The notes under the pieces were generated by a model. That model was not told the DNA's origin. It did no database searches and was given only the letters and a program-made list of their open reading frames with translations. Made by a program: the position numbers and the translations under genes. This document shows positions 19,511 to 27,612 of a stretch of 64,000 bases of DNA, piece after piece. Every line of letters starts with the position of its first letter. Within the stretch, counting starts at the first letter, position 1. The DNA is from Crenalkalicoccus roseus (lineage in GTDB: Bacteria > Pseudomonadota > Alphaproteobacteria > Acetobacterales > Acetobacteraceae), in contig NZ_SJDM01000006.1 of NCBI RefSeq assembly GCF_004761865.1, positions 62,001-126,000 on the forward strand, in the 5' to 3' direction.

Positions 19511-21325
19511 ATGAACGCTATCGTCAGCGATTGCCCCATCGCGCTGCCCAGGCCGACGCAGCGGGCCCGTCCGGAGCCCGTCCGCTGCCCGCGCCGCCCG
19601 CTGGGATTCCTGCTGCACTACGTGCGCCGACGCGCCGTGGCCCATGCGGTGGTGTTCGCCGCGGTGCTCGCCGCCGTCGCCTGCTCGGTCGGCACGCATT
19701 ACGCGGTGAAGAACCTCGTCGACACGCTCGGCGCCGGGCCGGGCGCGGCGGCCTGGGCCGCCTTCGCCCTGCTCGCCCTGGTGCTGGCGGCGGACAACCT
19801 GCTCTGGCGGATCGGCGGCTGGGTGGCGGCGGGCGCCTTCCCGGCCGTGACCGCGGACATGCGCGCCGACCTGTTCCGTCACCTCGGCGGCCACGCGCCG
19901 GCCTATTTCGCCAGGCGCTCGCCCGGCGTGCTGGCCAGCCGCGTCACCGCCACGGCCAACGCCTCCTACATCACGCTGCACAATTTCACCTGGCACACCC
20001 TGCCGCCGGCGGTCGCGGTGGCCTTCGCCATCGCGCTGCTCGCCAGCGTGGATCCGGCCATGGCCGCCGCCCTGATCGTCCTCGCGCTGCTGCTCGGCCT
20101 CCTCATCGCCCGGCTGGCGCGGCGTGGCCAGCCGCTGCACACCGCCTATGCCGAGCGCGCCGCCGCCGTGGATGGCGAGATCGTGGACGTGGTGCAGAAC
20201 ATCAGCCTGGTGCGCGCCTTCTCGGCCTTCGGACGGGAACAGCAGCGGTTCCAGCGCGTCGTCGCGAACGAGGTCGCGAGCCGCCAGCGCAGCCTGCGCT
20301 ACCTCGAGAAGCTCCGCCTCGTGCACGCGGTGACCACGGCGGTGCTGACGGCGGCGCTGCTCGCCTGGGCGATCTGGCTGTGGGAGCAGGGGCGCGCCAC
20401 CACGGGCGACATCGTGCTGGTCTGCTCGCTCGGCTTCACCATCCTGCATGCCAGCCGCGACCTCGCCCTCGCCCTTGTGGACCTGACGCAGCACATGGCC
20501 CGCCTGGCGGAGGCGCTGGCGACGCTGCTCGCCCCGCACGAGATGCCGGACGCGCCGGATGCCCGCCCCTTTCGGCCCCAGGGCGGCAGGGTGGAGTTCC
20601 AGCGCGTCTCCTTCGCCTATCCCGGCAGCCGCTCGGTGCTGCGCGGCCTCGACCTCGCCATCCGGCCGGGCGAGCGGGTCGGGCTGGTCGGGCGCTCGGG
20701 GGCGGGGAAGTCCACCGTGCTGGCCCTGCTGCAGCGCTTCGCGGCGCCGCAGTCGGGCCGCATCCTGCTCGACGGGCAGGACATCGCCGCCATGACGCAG
20801 GAGAGCCTGGCCGGGGCGATCGCGGTGGTGGCGCAGGACGCGCCGCTGCTGCACCGCTCGATCATGGAGAACATCCGCTACGGCCGCCCGGACGCCACGG
20901 ATGAGGAGGTGCTGGCGGTGGCCGAGGCCGCCTGCTGCCGCGACTTCATCGAGGCCCTGCCGCAGGGCTTCGACACCGTCGTCGGCGACCGCGGCGCCAT
21001 GCTCTCGGGCGGGCAGCGCCAGCGCATCGCCATCGCCCGCGCGCTCCTCAAGGATGCCCCGATCCTGGTGCTGGACGAGGCGACCAGCGCGCTCGACAGC
21101 GAATCCGAGGCGGCGGTGCAGCGGGCGCTCGACCGCCTGATGCGCGGCCGCACCGTCATCGCCGTCGCCCATCGGCTGGCCACGCTCAGCGGCTTCGACC
21201 GCATCCTGGTGATGCAGGACGGGCGGGTGGTGGATGAGGGGGCGCCCGGGCTGCTGGCCCGGCGCCCGGGGCCCTACCGCGACCTGCTGGAACGCCAGGC
21301 GGCGCCGCTGAGGGAGGCCGCCTGA
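19511..21325 (+). CDS. ABC exporter with fused permease and ATPase domains
   Basis: A 604-residue half-transporter. About six membrane helices span residues 25-320, then a nucleotide-binding domain. The Walker A is GRSGAGKST, the Q-loop VVAQDAP, the signature LSGGQRQRIAIARAL, the Walker B ILVLDEATSALDSE, and the H-loop AVAHRL. It is of the MsbA/ATM1 exporter type and presumably works as a homodimer. The substrate is unknown; lipid-linked products of the divergent glycosyltransferase are one idea. Its last 52 bp overlap the 3' end of a convergent MFS gene. Confidence 0.9.
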   Translation: MNAIVSDCPIALPRPTQRARPEPVRCPRRPLGFLLHYVRRRAVAHAVVFAAVLAAVACSVGTHYAVKNLVDTLGAGPGAAAWAAFALLALVLAADNLLWRIGGWVAAGAFPAVTADMRADLFRHLGGHAPAYFARRSPGVLASRVTATANASYITLHNFTWHTLPPAVAVAFAIALLASVDPAMAAALIVLALLLGLLIARLARRGQPLHTAYAERAAAVDGEIVDVVQNISLVRAFSAFGREQQRFQRVVANEVASRQRSLRYLEKLRLVHAVTTAVLTAALLAWAIWLWEQGRATTGDIVLVCSLGFTILHASRDLALALVDLTQHMARLAEALATLLAPHEMPDAPDARPFRPQGGRVEFQRVSFAYPGSRSVLRGLDLAIRPGERVGLVGRSGAGKSTVLALLQRFAAPQSGRILLDGQDIAAMTQESLAGAIAVVAQDAPLLHRSIMENIRYGRPDATDEEVLAVAEAACCRDFIEALPQGFDTVVGDRGAMLSGGQRQRIAIARALLKDAPILVLDEATSALDSESEAAVQRALDRLMRGRTVIAVAHRLATLSGFDRILVMQDGRVVDEGAPGLLARRPGPYRDLLERQAAPLREAA

Positions 21326-22668
21326 GCCGCGGCCGGCGCCAGGATCGGCGCGGCGGGCAGCACGCCGCCCGCCCGCCCGCCGCCGGCCAGCGCCAGCGAC
21401 GCCGGCAGCGCGATGGCGCAGAGCAGCGCCATCGCCCAGAACCCCCCGGCGCCGAACTGGCCGTAGAGCGGCCCGGCGGCGAGGGTGAGCACCGCCCCGG
21501 CCAGGCCGGGGCCGAGCGAGGCCTGCACCCCGAAGGCCGTGGAGCTGAGGCGCTCGGGCACGTTCTCGGCCAGCAGCCGCATGGTCGCCAGGTGCAGCGC
21601 CGCGAAGGTGAAGCCGTGCAGCGGCTGGATCAGGAACTGCGCCGGCAGCCAGGCGGTGTTGGCCATCACCACCCAGCGGATGACGCCGGCGGCGGCGCAG
21701 ACCGCCGCCAGCCCGCCCGGCCCCAGGCGCGCCAGGAGCGGCCGGCCGAGCAGGAAGAACATCACCACCTCGGAGGCGACCGCGACCGACCAGAGCAGGC
21801 CGATCATTTCCGGCGCAATGCCGGCCTCCATCCAGCGCAGGGTGGCGAAGGCGCCGTAGAGGGCGTGGCTGCCCTGCACCAGCCCGGTCACCAGCAGCAG
21901 GCGGCGGAACAGGGGCATGGCGAGCAGGGTGCGGAACGCGCCGGGCTCGGCATCCGGCCGCCGTGGCCGCGGCAGGGCCGGCAGCGCACCGCCCGGACGC
22001 GGCAGGAGGGCGACCGCGAGGCCGGCCAGCAGGAGCAGGCCGGCATTGGCCCAGACGACGGACACCAGGCCGAACCCGGCCACCAGCGGCCCCGCCGCCA
22101 TGGCGCCCAGGATGAAGGCGGCGGAGCCGAAACCGCGGATCAGGCCGTAGTCGAAGCCGCGGCGCGATCCGCCGCCCGGGCCTGCGCTGGCCACCGCCGC
22201 GCGGGAGGCGAGGGAATCGGCCAGAGGGTTGATCGGCGCCAGCGCCATGGAAACCAGCACGCTCACGATCAGCAGCGCCACGAAGCTGCCCGCCAGGGCG
22301 AAGCCGCAGCCGATCAGCCCCGCCGCCAGGATCGCGCCGGCCAGCACCGCCCGGGGCACGCCCAGCCGGTCCGCCATCGAGGCGGCGATGGGAGCCGAGA
22401 CGAGCCGCGCCGCAGTGCCGGCCGCCAGCAGCAGGCCGATCCCCTCCGGCGAGATGCCGCGCTCGGACAGAAGAGCGGGCAGGAACGGCCCCTCGATGCC
22501 ATAGGCGGCGAAGAGGAGGACATAGACCAGCAGGAAGCGCGGCAGAGGCGCCTCGCGCAGCGCGTCGCCCCAGCCCCCCGCGCGGGTGCCGCCCCGATCG
22601 TTTCCGATCCGGCCGGACTCCGCGCAATTCCCCCTGTTGCGCCCAAAGGCGCATCCCAAACGCGACAT
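21274..22668 (-). CDS. MFS transporter (HcaT / nucleoside symporter-like)
   Basis: A 464-residue inner-membrane permease with about 12 hydrophobic segments. The N-terminal region FAAYGIEGPFLPALLSERGISPEGIG and helix-loop SMADRLGVPRA resemble the MFS_1-like group that includes the 3-phenylpropionate transporter HcaT. A strong GGGGAGG ribosome-binding site 4-5 nt before the ATG at 22668 fixes the start, giving an unusually polar 38-residue leader before the first helix. The 3' end overlaps the convergent ABC exporter gene by 52 bp. Confidence 0.85.
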   Translation of the reverse strand: MSRLGCAFGRNRGNCAESGRIGNDRGGTRAGGWGDALREAPLPRFLLVYVLLFAAYGIEGPFLPALLSERGISPEGIGLLLAAGTAARLVSAPIAASMADRLGVPRAVLAGAILAAGLIGCGFALAGSFVALLIVSVLVSMALAPINPLADSLASRAAVASAGPGGGSRRGFDYGLIRGFGSAAFILGAMAAGPLVAGFGLVSVVWANAGLLLLAGLAVALLPRPGGALPALPRPRRPDAEPGAFRTLLAMPLFRRLLLVTGLVQGSHALYGAFATLRWMEAGIAPEMIGLLWSVAVASEVVMFFLLGRPLLARLGPGGLAAVCAAAGVIRWVVMANTAWLPAQFLIQPLHGFTFAALHLATMRLLAENVPERLSSTAFGVQASLGPGLAGAVLTLAAGPLYGQFGAGGFWAMALLCAIALPASLALAGGGRAGGVLPAAPILAPAAAQAASLSGAAWRSSRSR

Positions 22669-22814
22669 AAGCCTCCCCTATTGCCTACCGCCGCGCGAAT
22701 ATTGTGGCCACATCGTGGCACGCTGGGCGGCTTTATGGCAACGGGCGAGGCCGAAGCCGGTTGCCGGGGGTTGCCCTGCGGCAACACCCTCGGGGCAGGC
22801 AGAGCGTGGCCATG

Positions 22815-22844
22815 AAAAATGCCGGCCGCGGGGAGCGGCCGGCA
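22815..22844 (-). terminator. Rho-independent terminator of nrdAB
   Basis: Read on the minus strand, a perfect 10-bp stem TGCCGGCCGC/GCGGCCGGCA with a 5-nt loop is followed by five T. It begins 24 bp after the nrdB stop. This is the clearest intrinsic terminator in the window. Confidence 0.85.
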
Positions 22845-22868
22845 CGATATCGAAGCCGGAGCGAGCGT

Positions 22869-23930
22869 TCAGTGGCGGGCCGTGGCCGGAAGGATCTCGC
22901 CGCTTGGCTGCGGCGTGGAGAAGGTGCTGTCGGCGAAGGCCTCCTCCCAGGTGCCGGTCGTCGAGGCGCGGGAATACTCCGTGGCCCGGTTCTCGAAGAA
23001 GTTGGTGTGCTCGATGGCGTTGAGCATCTCGTCAAGCCAGGGCAGCGGGTTCTTCTCGATGTGGTAGAGGGGTTCGAGGCCGAGCTGCTGCAGCCGCCGG
23101 TCGGCAATAAAACGAATGTAGCGCTTGGTCTGCGGCGCATCGAGCCCCTCCACCCCGCCGAGCTCGAAGGCGAGGTCGATGAAGGCGTCCTCGTGCTCCA
23201 CGATGGTGGCGCAGATCCCGGTGATCTCGCGGCGCAGCGCCTCGGTCCAGATCTCTGGGTTCTCTTGCACGAAGGTGCGGAACAGGCGAATGACGGAGAG
23301 GCAGTGCAGCGTCTCGTCCCGCACCGACCAGGAGACGATCTGGCCCATCCCCTTCATCTTGTTGAAGCGCGGGAAATTCATGAGGATGGCGAAGGAGGCG
23401 AAGAGCTGCAGCCCCTCGGTGAAGGCGCCGAAGGCGGCCAGGGTTTTGGCGATCTCCTCCTTGCTGTCCACCGAGAAGGACTGCATGTAGTCGTACTTGT
23501 CCTTCATCTCCTTGTACTTGAGGAAGGCCTGGTACTCCACCTCCGGCATGCCCACGGTGTCAAGCAGGTGCGAATAGGCGGCGATGTGCACCGTCTCGAT
23601 GTTGGAGAAGGCCGAGAGCATCATCAGCACTTCGGTCGGCTTGAACACCTGGGCGTAGTGCCGCATGTAGCAGTTGTTCACCTCGACATCCGCCTGGGTG
23701 AAGAAGCGGAAGATCTGCGTCAGCAGGTTCCGCTCGGCGGGGGTAAGGTTCTTCTGCCAGTCCTTCACATCGTCGGCGAGCGGCACCTCCTCCGGCAGCC
23801 AGTGCAGGCGCTGCTGCGTCAGCCAGGCGTCATAGGCCCAGGGGTAGCGGAAGGGCTTGTAGACCGGGTTGGCGGTGAGGAGGTCGAGGCGCGCCGGGTG
23901 CTCCTCGGGCGGGTGGTGTCCGTCGGCCAT
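22869..23930 (-). CDS. nrdB: Ribonucleotide reductase class I beta subunit
   Basis: The small subunit holds the diiron centre and tyrosyl radical used by NrdA to reduce ribonucleotides. The 353 residues show the full ligand set: an Asp in QADVEVNN, Glu and His in ETVHIAAY (about 107-114), Glu in FTEGLQLF, and Glu/His in RDETLH. The radical tyrosine is the last residue of ETVHIAAY. The flexible C-terminal tail for NrdA binding is present. The ATG at 23930 was chosen; ATG 23942 has no ribosome-binding site at usable distance. It follows nrdA by 51 bp and ends in a strong terminator. Confidence 0.95.
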   Translation of the reverse strand: MADGHHPPEEHPARLDLLTANPVYKPFRYPWAYDAWLTQQRLHWLPEEVPLADDVKDWQKNLTPAERNLLTQIFRFFTQADVEVNNCYMRHYAQVFKPTEVLMMLSAFSNIETVHIAAYSHLLDTVGMPEVEYQAFLKYKEMKDKYDYMQSFSVDSKEEIAKTLAAFGAFTEGLQLFASFAILMNFPRFNKMKGMGQIVSWSVRDETLHCLSVIRLFRTFVQENPEIWTEALRREITGICATIVEHEDAFIDLAFELGGVEGLDAPQTKRYIRFIADRRLQQLGLEPLYHIEKNPLPWLDEMLNAIEHTNFFENRATEYSRASTTGTWEEAFADSTFSTPQPSGEILPATARH

Positions 23931-23981
23931 GATGCGGGTCATCCTGGGTGATGCGTGGTGCGGGGGCGAGTCCCGGCCTGC

Positions 23982-25886
23982 CTACTGGCAGGCCAGGCAT
24001 TCCTCGTAATCCGTGGGCCCCGCCTTCGCGCGCGGCGGCGCCAGCGGCAGCGAGGGCTGCGCCGGCTCCTCCGCCGCCGCGAGGCCGAGGCTTGGCTGCA
24101 CCGCCACCTTCTCGCTGATCGCGTCGGCGCGCTGGATGGAGAGGCTGCGGCAGTAGTAGAGCGACTTCACGCCGCGCTTCCAGGCCATCATGTGGATCTG
24201 GTGCAGGTCGCGCTTGTGCACGTTGGCGGGCAGGAACAGGTTCACCGACTGGCTCTGGCAGATGTAGGTCGCACGGTCGGCGGCGTGCTCGACCACCCAG
24301 CGCTGGTCCAGCTCGAAGGCGGTCTTGAAGGTGGCCTTCTCCTGCTCCGTCAGGAAGTCGAGGTGCTGCACGGAGCCCTTGTTGACCGTGATCGAGGTCC
24401 AGGTCTCCTCGTCGTCGCGCCCGTGCCTCGCCAGCACCTTCTTCAGGTACGGGTTGCGCACGATGTAGCTGCCGGACAGCGTCTTGTGGTTGTAGACATT
24501 GGCCGCGATCGGCTCGATGCCGGGCGAGGCGCCGCCGCAGATGATGGAGATGGAGGCGGTAGGCGCGATCGCCATCTTGTTCGAGAAGCGTTCCATGAAG
24601 CCGTATTCGGCGGCGTCGGGGCAGGGGCCGCGTTCCTCGGCGAGAAGGCGGCTCGCCGCGTCGGCCTGCTCGCGGATGTGCCTGAACATCCGCCTGTTCC
24701 AGACCTTGGCGATCACGCTCTCGAAGGGCACGTTCTGGCTCTGCAGGAAGCTGTGGAAGCCCATCACGCCGAGGCCGACGCTGCGCTCCCGCATCGCGCT
24801 GTACTTGGCCCGCGCCATGGAATCCGGCGCGGTGTCGATGAACTCCTGCAGCACGTTGTCGAGGAAGCGCATCACGTCGGGAATGAAGCGCGGGTCGTCC
24901 TTCCACTCGAACCAGGTCTCAAGGTTCAGGGAGGAGAGGCAGCACACCGCCGTCCGCTCCCGCCCGTGATGGTCCACCCCGGTCGGCAGCGTGATCTCCG
25001 AGCAGAGGTTGGAGGTCTTCACCTCCAGCCCGGCCAGCTTGTGATGCTCCGGCCGGGCGCGGTTCACGTGGTCGGAGAAGATCAGGTAGGGCTCGCCGGT
25101 CTCGATCCGCGCCGTCAGGATGCGGATCCAGAGCGCGCGCGCCGGGATCCTGCGCACGATGGCGCCGTCCTTCGGCGAGGTCAGCGGCCATTCCTCATCC
25201 GCCTCGACCGCGCGCATGAAGGCGTCCGGCACCAGGATGCCGTGGTGCAGGTTCAGCGCCTTGCGGTTGGGATCGCCACCGGTGGGGCGGCGGATCTCGA
25301 TGAACTCCTCGATCTCCGGATGGCTGACGGGCAGGTACACGGCGGCCGAGCCGCGGCGCAGCGAGCCCTGGCTGATGGCCAGCGTCAGGCTGTCCATCAC
25401 CCGGATGAAGGGCACGACGCCGGAGGTCTTGCCGTTCTGCCCGACCTTCTCGCCGATCGAGCGCAGGTTGCCCCAGTAGGAGCCGATGCCCCCGCCCTTC
25501 GCCGCCAGCCAGACATTCTCGTTCCACAGGCCGACGATGCCCTCGAGGCTGTCCGTGGCCTCGTTGAGGAAGCAGGAGATGGGCAGGCCGCGCGTGGTGC
25601 CGCCGTTCGAGAGCACCGGCGTCGCCGGCATGAACCACAGGCGGGAGATGTAGTCGTAGATCCGCTGCGCATGCGCCGCGTCGTCGCCGAAGGCGGAGGC
25701 GACGCGCGCGAACAGGTCCTGATAGCTCTCCCCCGGCATCAGATAGCGGTCGGCCAGCGTCGCCTTGCCGAAATCCGTCAGCAGGGCATCCCGCGTCCGG
25801 TCCACCTGGACCCGGTGATGCCCTTCCAGCTGCACCGCGTCGAACACGGCCACTTCCCTTCCGATGGCGCGGGCCGGAGCATGCAT
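23982..25886 (-). CDS. nrdA: Ribonucleotide reductase class I alpha subunit, no ATP-cone
   Basis: Catalytic subunit reducing ribonucleoside diphosphates. Active-site residues are present: Cys in LPISCF, Asn-Cys-Glu in SNLCSEI (about 292), the partner Cys in AVCCLSSLNL, the radical-transfer pair in SLYYCRS, and the C-terminal redox pair ECLACQ. The 634-residue protein starts almost directly with the catalytic region. It lacks the roughly 90-residue N-terminal ATP-cone of E. coli NrdA, so overall dATP inhibition is probably absent or altered. ATG 25886 has GAGG 9 nt upstream. Upstream ATGs at 25895 and 25901 lack a spaced site, and 25901 lies inside a NrdR-like box. Confidence 0.95.
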   Translation of the reverse strand: MHAPARAIGREVAVFDAVQLEGHHRVQVDRTRDALLTDFGKATLADRYLMPGESYQDLFARVASAFGDDAAHAQRIYDYISRLWFMPATPVLSNGGTTRGLPISCFLNEATDSLEGIVGLWNENVWLAAKGGGIGSYWGNLRSIGEKVGQNGKTSGVVPFIRVMDSLTLAISQGSLRRGSAAVYLPVSHPEIEEFIEIRRPTGGDPNRKALNLHHGILVPDAFMRAVEADEEWPLTSPKDGAIVRRIPARALWIRILTARIETGEPYLIFSDHVNRARPEHHKLAGLEVKTSNLCSEITLPTGVDHHGRERTAVCCLSSLNLETWFEWKDDPRFIPDVMRFLDNVLQEFIDTAPDSMARAKYSAMRERSVGLGVMGFHSFLQSQNVPFESVIAKVWNRRMFRHIREQADAASRLLAEERGPCPDAAEYGFMERFSNKMAIAPTASISIICGGASPGIEPIAANVYNHKTLSGSYIVRNPYLKKVLARHGRDDEETWTSITVNKGSVQHLDFLTEQEKATFKTAFELDQRWVVEHAADRATYICQSQSVNLFLPANVHKRDLHQIHMMAWKRGVKSLYYCRSLSIQRADAISEKVAVQPSLGLAAAEEPAQPSLPLAPPRAKAGPTDYEECLACQ

Positions 25887-25899
25887 CGCGGACATCCTC

Positions 25900-25947
25900 A
25901 TACAATATCTTGGCGTCTGGCGCCTATCCTAACACCATATAGGGTAG
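25900..25947 (-). promoter_or_regulatory. Pair of NrdR-box-like sites upstream of nrdA
   Basis: Two 16-bp segments resemble the NrdR box (ACACWATATATWGTGT): ATACAATATCTTGGCG at 25900-25915 and ACACCATATAGGGTAG at 25932-25947. Each matches about 11 positions. Their 32-bp start-to-start spacing, three helical turns, is the typical arrangement for NrdR. This suggests repression of nrdAB by NrdR when dATP is high. Confidence 0.6.
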
Positions 25948-26311
25948 AGGGTTGCGGGGATTCGCAAGGAGGGAAGCGGCACGCTTCAGCCATGTTCGCG
26001 CTGCGTTCAGGATGGTGGGCAAACTCCTTTCCGGGCGTTGCCAGGCGGCCACACCCGGCGGCGGGGAGGGTGCCATGAGATCATCGCCTGCGGGTTTGGA
26101 TCCCCGTATGTCTCCGCCTGTCACGGCACGATTCGGCTTCGCCCGGCGCCTCCCCAAAGCCCCTGCGGATCGCGATGCCGCGCGAAGACCTGCCCCGCGG
26201 CGCATCCTATGATGCGAACCTCGGATGCCGGCCGCGTGACCGCCCTCCATCCGCGCGGAACGCGGCGGCGCCGCGCAGGCCAGCCCACCCCGTCGCCTCC
26301 CCGGAGCATGT
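25948..26311. other. Intergenic stretch between nrdA control region and repeat C
   Basis: Nothing protein-like is visible on either strand, and no RNA gene could be recognised. Small open frames here show arginine-rich composition typical of random GC-rich sequence. The left end contains the distal nrdA upstream region. The right end abuts the 94-bp dispersed repeat. Confidence 0.4.
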
Positions 26312-26405
26312 TCCGTCCGCTCCGGCTCATGGAAGATGCTCCGGCTCGTTGATGGCGCGAGTATCTTCACCCGTTCAGGAGAGGCCACCCGAACGGGACC
26401 GCTCT
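26312..26405 (-). repeat. 95-bp dispersed repeat, copy C
   Basis: Read on the minus strand it runs AGAGCGGTCCCGTTCGGGTG through CCTGAACGGGTGAAG and ATCAACGAGCCGGAGC to a GGACGGA end. The same order of blocks occurs at 50094-50188 (plus) and 57585-57679 (minus). The ATG of the methyltransferase gene starts 12 bp after its edge, with the ribosome-binding site in between. It may therefore provide a promoter or simply flank the gene. Confidence 0.7.
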
Positions 26406-26416
26406 AGGAGATCGTC

Positions 26417-27244
26417 ATGGAGCTGGAGCAGCGCGTCGTCGCCCACTACAGCCGCGGCAACCTGCTGGCCGCGATGCTGGAGGCGGTCCGCGCCGCCGGC
26501 GGAGATCCCGACCATCCGAGCGAGGAGGCGCTCGCCGAACTCGGCGAGTTCCATACCCGCGGCCGCGAGGCGACGGCGGAGCTCGGGCGCGCCCTGGCCC
26601 TCGCGCCGGGCGAATCGGTGCTGGATGTCGGCAGCGGCATCGGGGGACCGTCGCGGCACCTGGCACGGGCGCATGGCTGCCATATCACCGGCATCGACCT
26701 GACGGAGGAATACTGCCGCACGGCCACGGCGCTGGCCGAGCGCCTCGGCCTCGCCGACCGGGTCGCCTACCGGCACGGCTCGGCCCTCGCCATGCCCTTC
26801 GCCGACGCCTCCTTCGACGCCGCCTACACGCAGCACGTGGCGATGAACATCGCCGACAAGCCGCGCCTCTACGCCGAGATCGCGCGGGTGCTGAAGCCCG
26901 GCGGGCGCTTCGGCCTCTACGACCTGCTGCAGGGTCCGGGCGGAGAGCCGCACTACCCCGTCCCCTGGGCGCGCGACGCGGCGACGAGCTTCCTGATCAC
27001 GCCCGAGGCGCTGCGCGACCTGCTCGTTCAGGCCGGCTTCGCGATCCTCTCCTGGCGCGACACCGGCGCCGAGGTGCGCGCCTGGCTCGACGAGCTGCGC
27101 GCGCATCAGCGGCGCGGGGAGGCCGTCGCCTCGCCGCTCCCCGTGCTGTTCGGCGCGGACTTCCCGAACATTGCCCGCAACCTCGCGCGCAACCTGGAAG
27201 AGGGCCGCGTGGTGCCGGCCGAGGTCATCTGCCGCCGGGGCTGA
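26417..27244 (+). CDS. SAM-dependent methyltransferase (class I)
   Basis: A 275-residue Rossmann-fold methyltransferase. The SAM-binding motif I is VLDVGSGIGGPSRHLA, followed by the acidic GIDLTEEY and the substrate-side QHVAMNIADK. The pattern is closest to the sarcosine/dimethylglycine or tocopherol-type small-molecule methyltransferases rather than rRNA or protein enzymes. Glycine betaine synthesis is therefore one possibility, but no partner gene is present. AGGAG lies 6 nt before the ATG at 26417. The gene stands alone, flanked by a dispersed repeat upstream and a convergent small secreted-protein gene downstream. Confidence 0.85.
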   Translation: MELEQRVVAHYSRGNLLAAMLEAVRAAGGDPDHPSEEALAELGEFHTRGREATAELGRALALAPGESVLDVGSGIGGPSRHLARAHGCHITGIDLTEEYCRTATALAERLGLADRVAYRHGSALAMPFADASFDAAYTQHVAMNIADKPRLYAEIARVLKPGGRFGLYDLLQGPGGEPHYPVPWARDAATSFLITPEALRDLLVQAGFAILSWRDTGAEVRAWLDELRAHQRRGEAVASPLPVLFGADFPNIARNLARNLEEGRVVPAEVICRRG

Positions 27245-27253
27245 GCCGCCTCC

Positions 27254-27553
27254 TCACTGCGGCGGCACGCCGGCGCGTCCGCGCGGCGCGGCGCCGCCCC
27301 GGCGCGCCGGCACCTCCTCGGCGCGGCGGGCGGCCCGGCGGGCGTCGCGCTCCTGCCAGGCGCGCACATCCGCCCAGATGTCGCCCGGCTCCGGCCGCAG
27401 CGGCTCGAAGCCGCGCTCGGGCAGGCGAAGTTGCGGGGTGGAGGGCCGGGTCTGCGCCTCGGCCGCTCCCGGCAGCAGCGGCGCGCCGCACAGGAGGGCG
27501 GCGATGGCCAGGACCGCTCCTCTTCCTCCACGCGCATCCCGGATCCGCGGCAT
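27254..27553 (-). CDS. Small secreted hypothetical protein
   Basis: A 99-residue protein of unknown function. It begins with a typical Sec signal peptide: positively charged start RDARGGRG, hydrophobic LAIAALLCGAPLL, and a probable AEA cleavage site near residue 34. The mature part is Pro/Arg/Ala-rich with one conserved-looking segment PGDIWADVRAWQERD. A strong AAGGAGG precedes the ATG at 27553. It lies 59 bp downstream of an M20 hydrolase gene on the same strand. I recognise no family; the signal peptide and ribosome-binding site are the reasons to call it real. Confidence 0.65.
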   Translation of the reverse strand: MPRIRDARGGRGAVLAIAALLCGAPLLPGAAEAQTRPSTPQLRLPERGFEPLRPEPGDIWADVRAWQERDARRAARRAEEVPARRGGAAPRGRAGVPPQ

Positions 27554-27612
27554 GGTCCCCTTCCCTCCTTCGCACCCCGCGCGCGCGGCCTGATGCCCCC
27601 GCGAATGCGGGT

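Noticed and set aside
19472-22654. A 1060-codon minus-strand frame opposite the ABC exporter and in another frame of the MFS gene
   Set aside because: Both real genes are strongly supported by motifs; this frame has none.
25924-26388. A minus-strand frame upstream of nrdA and a similar short frame at 50112-50351 sharing the pattern SPERVK...STSRS
   Set aside because: The shared peptide pattern comes from the 95-bp nucleotide repeat in both places, not from a protein family.
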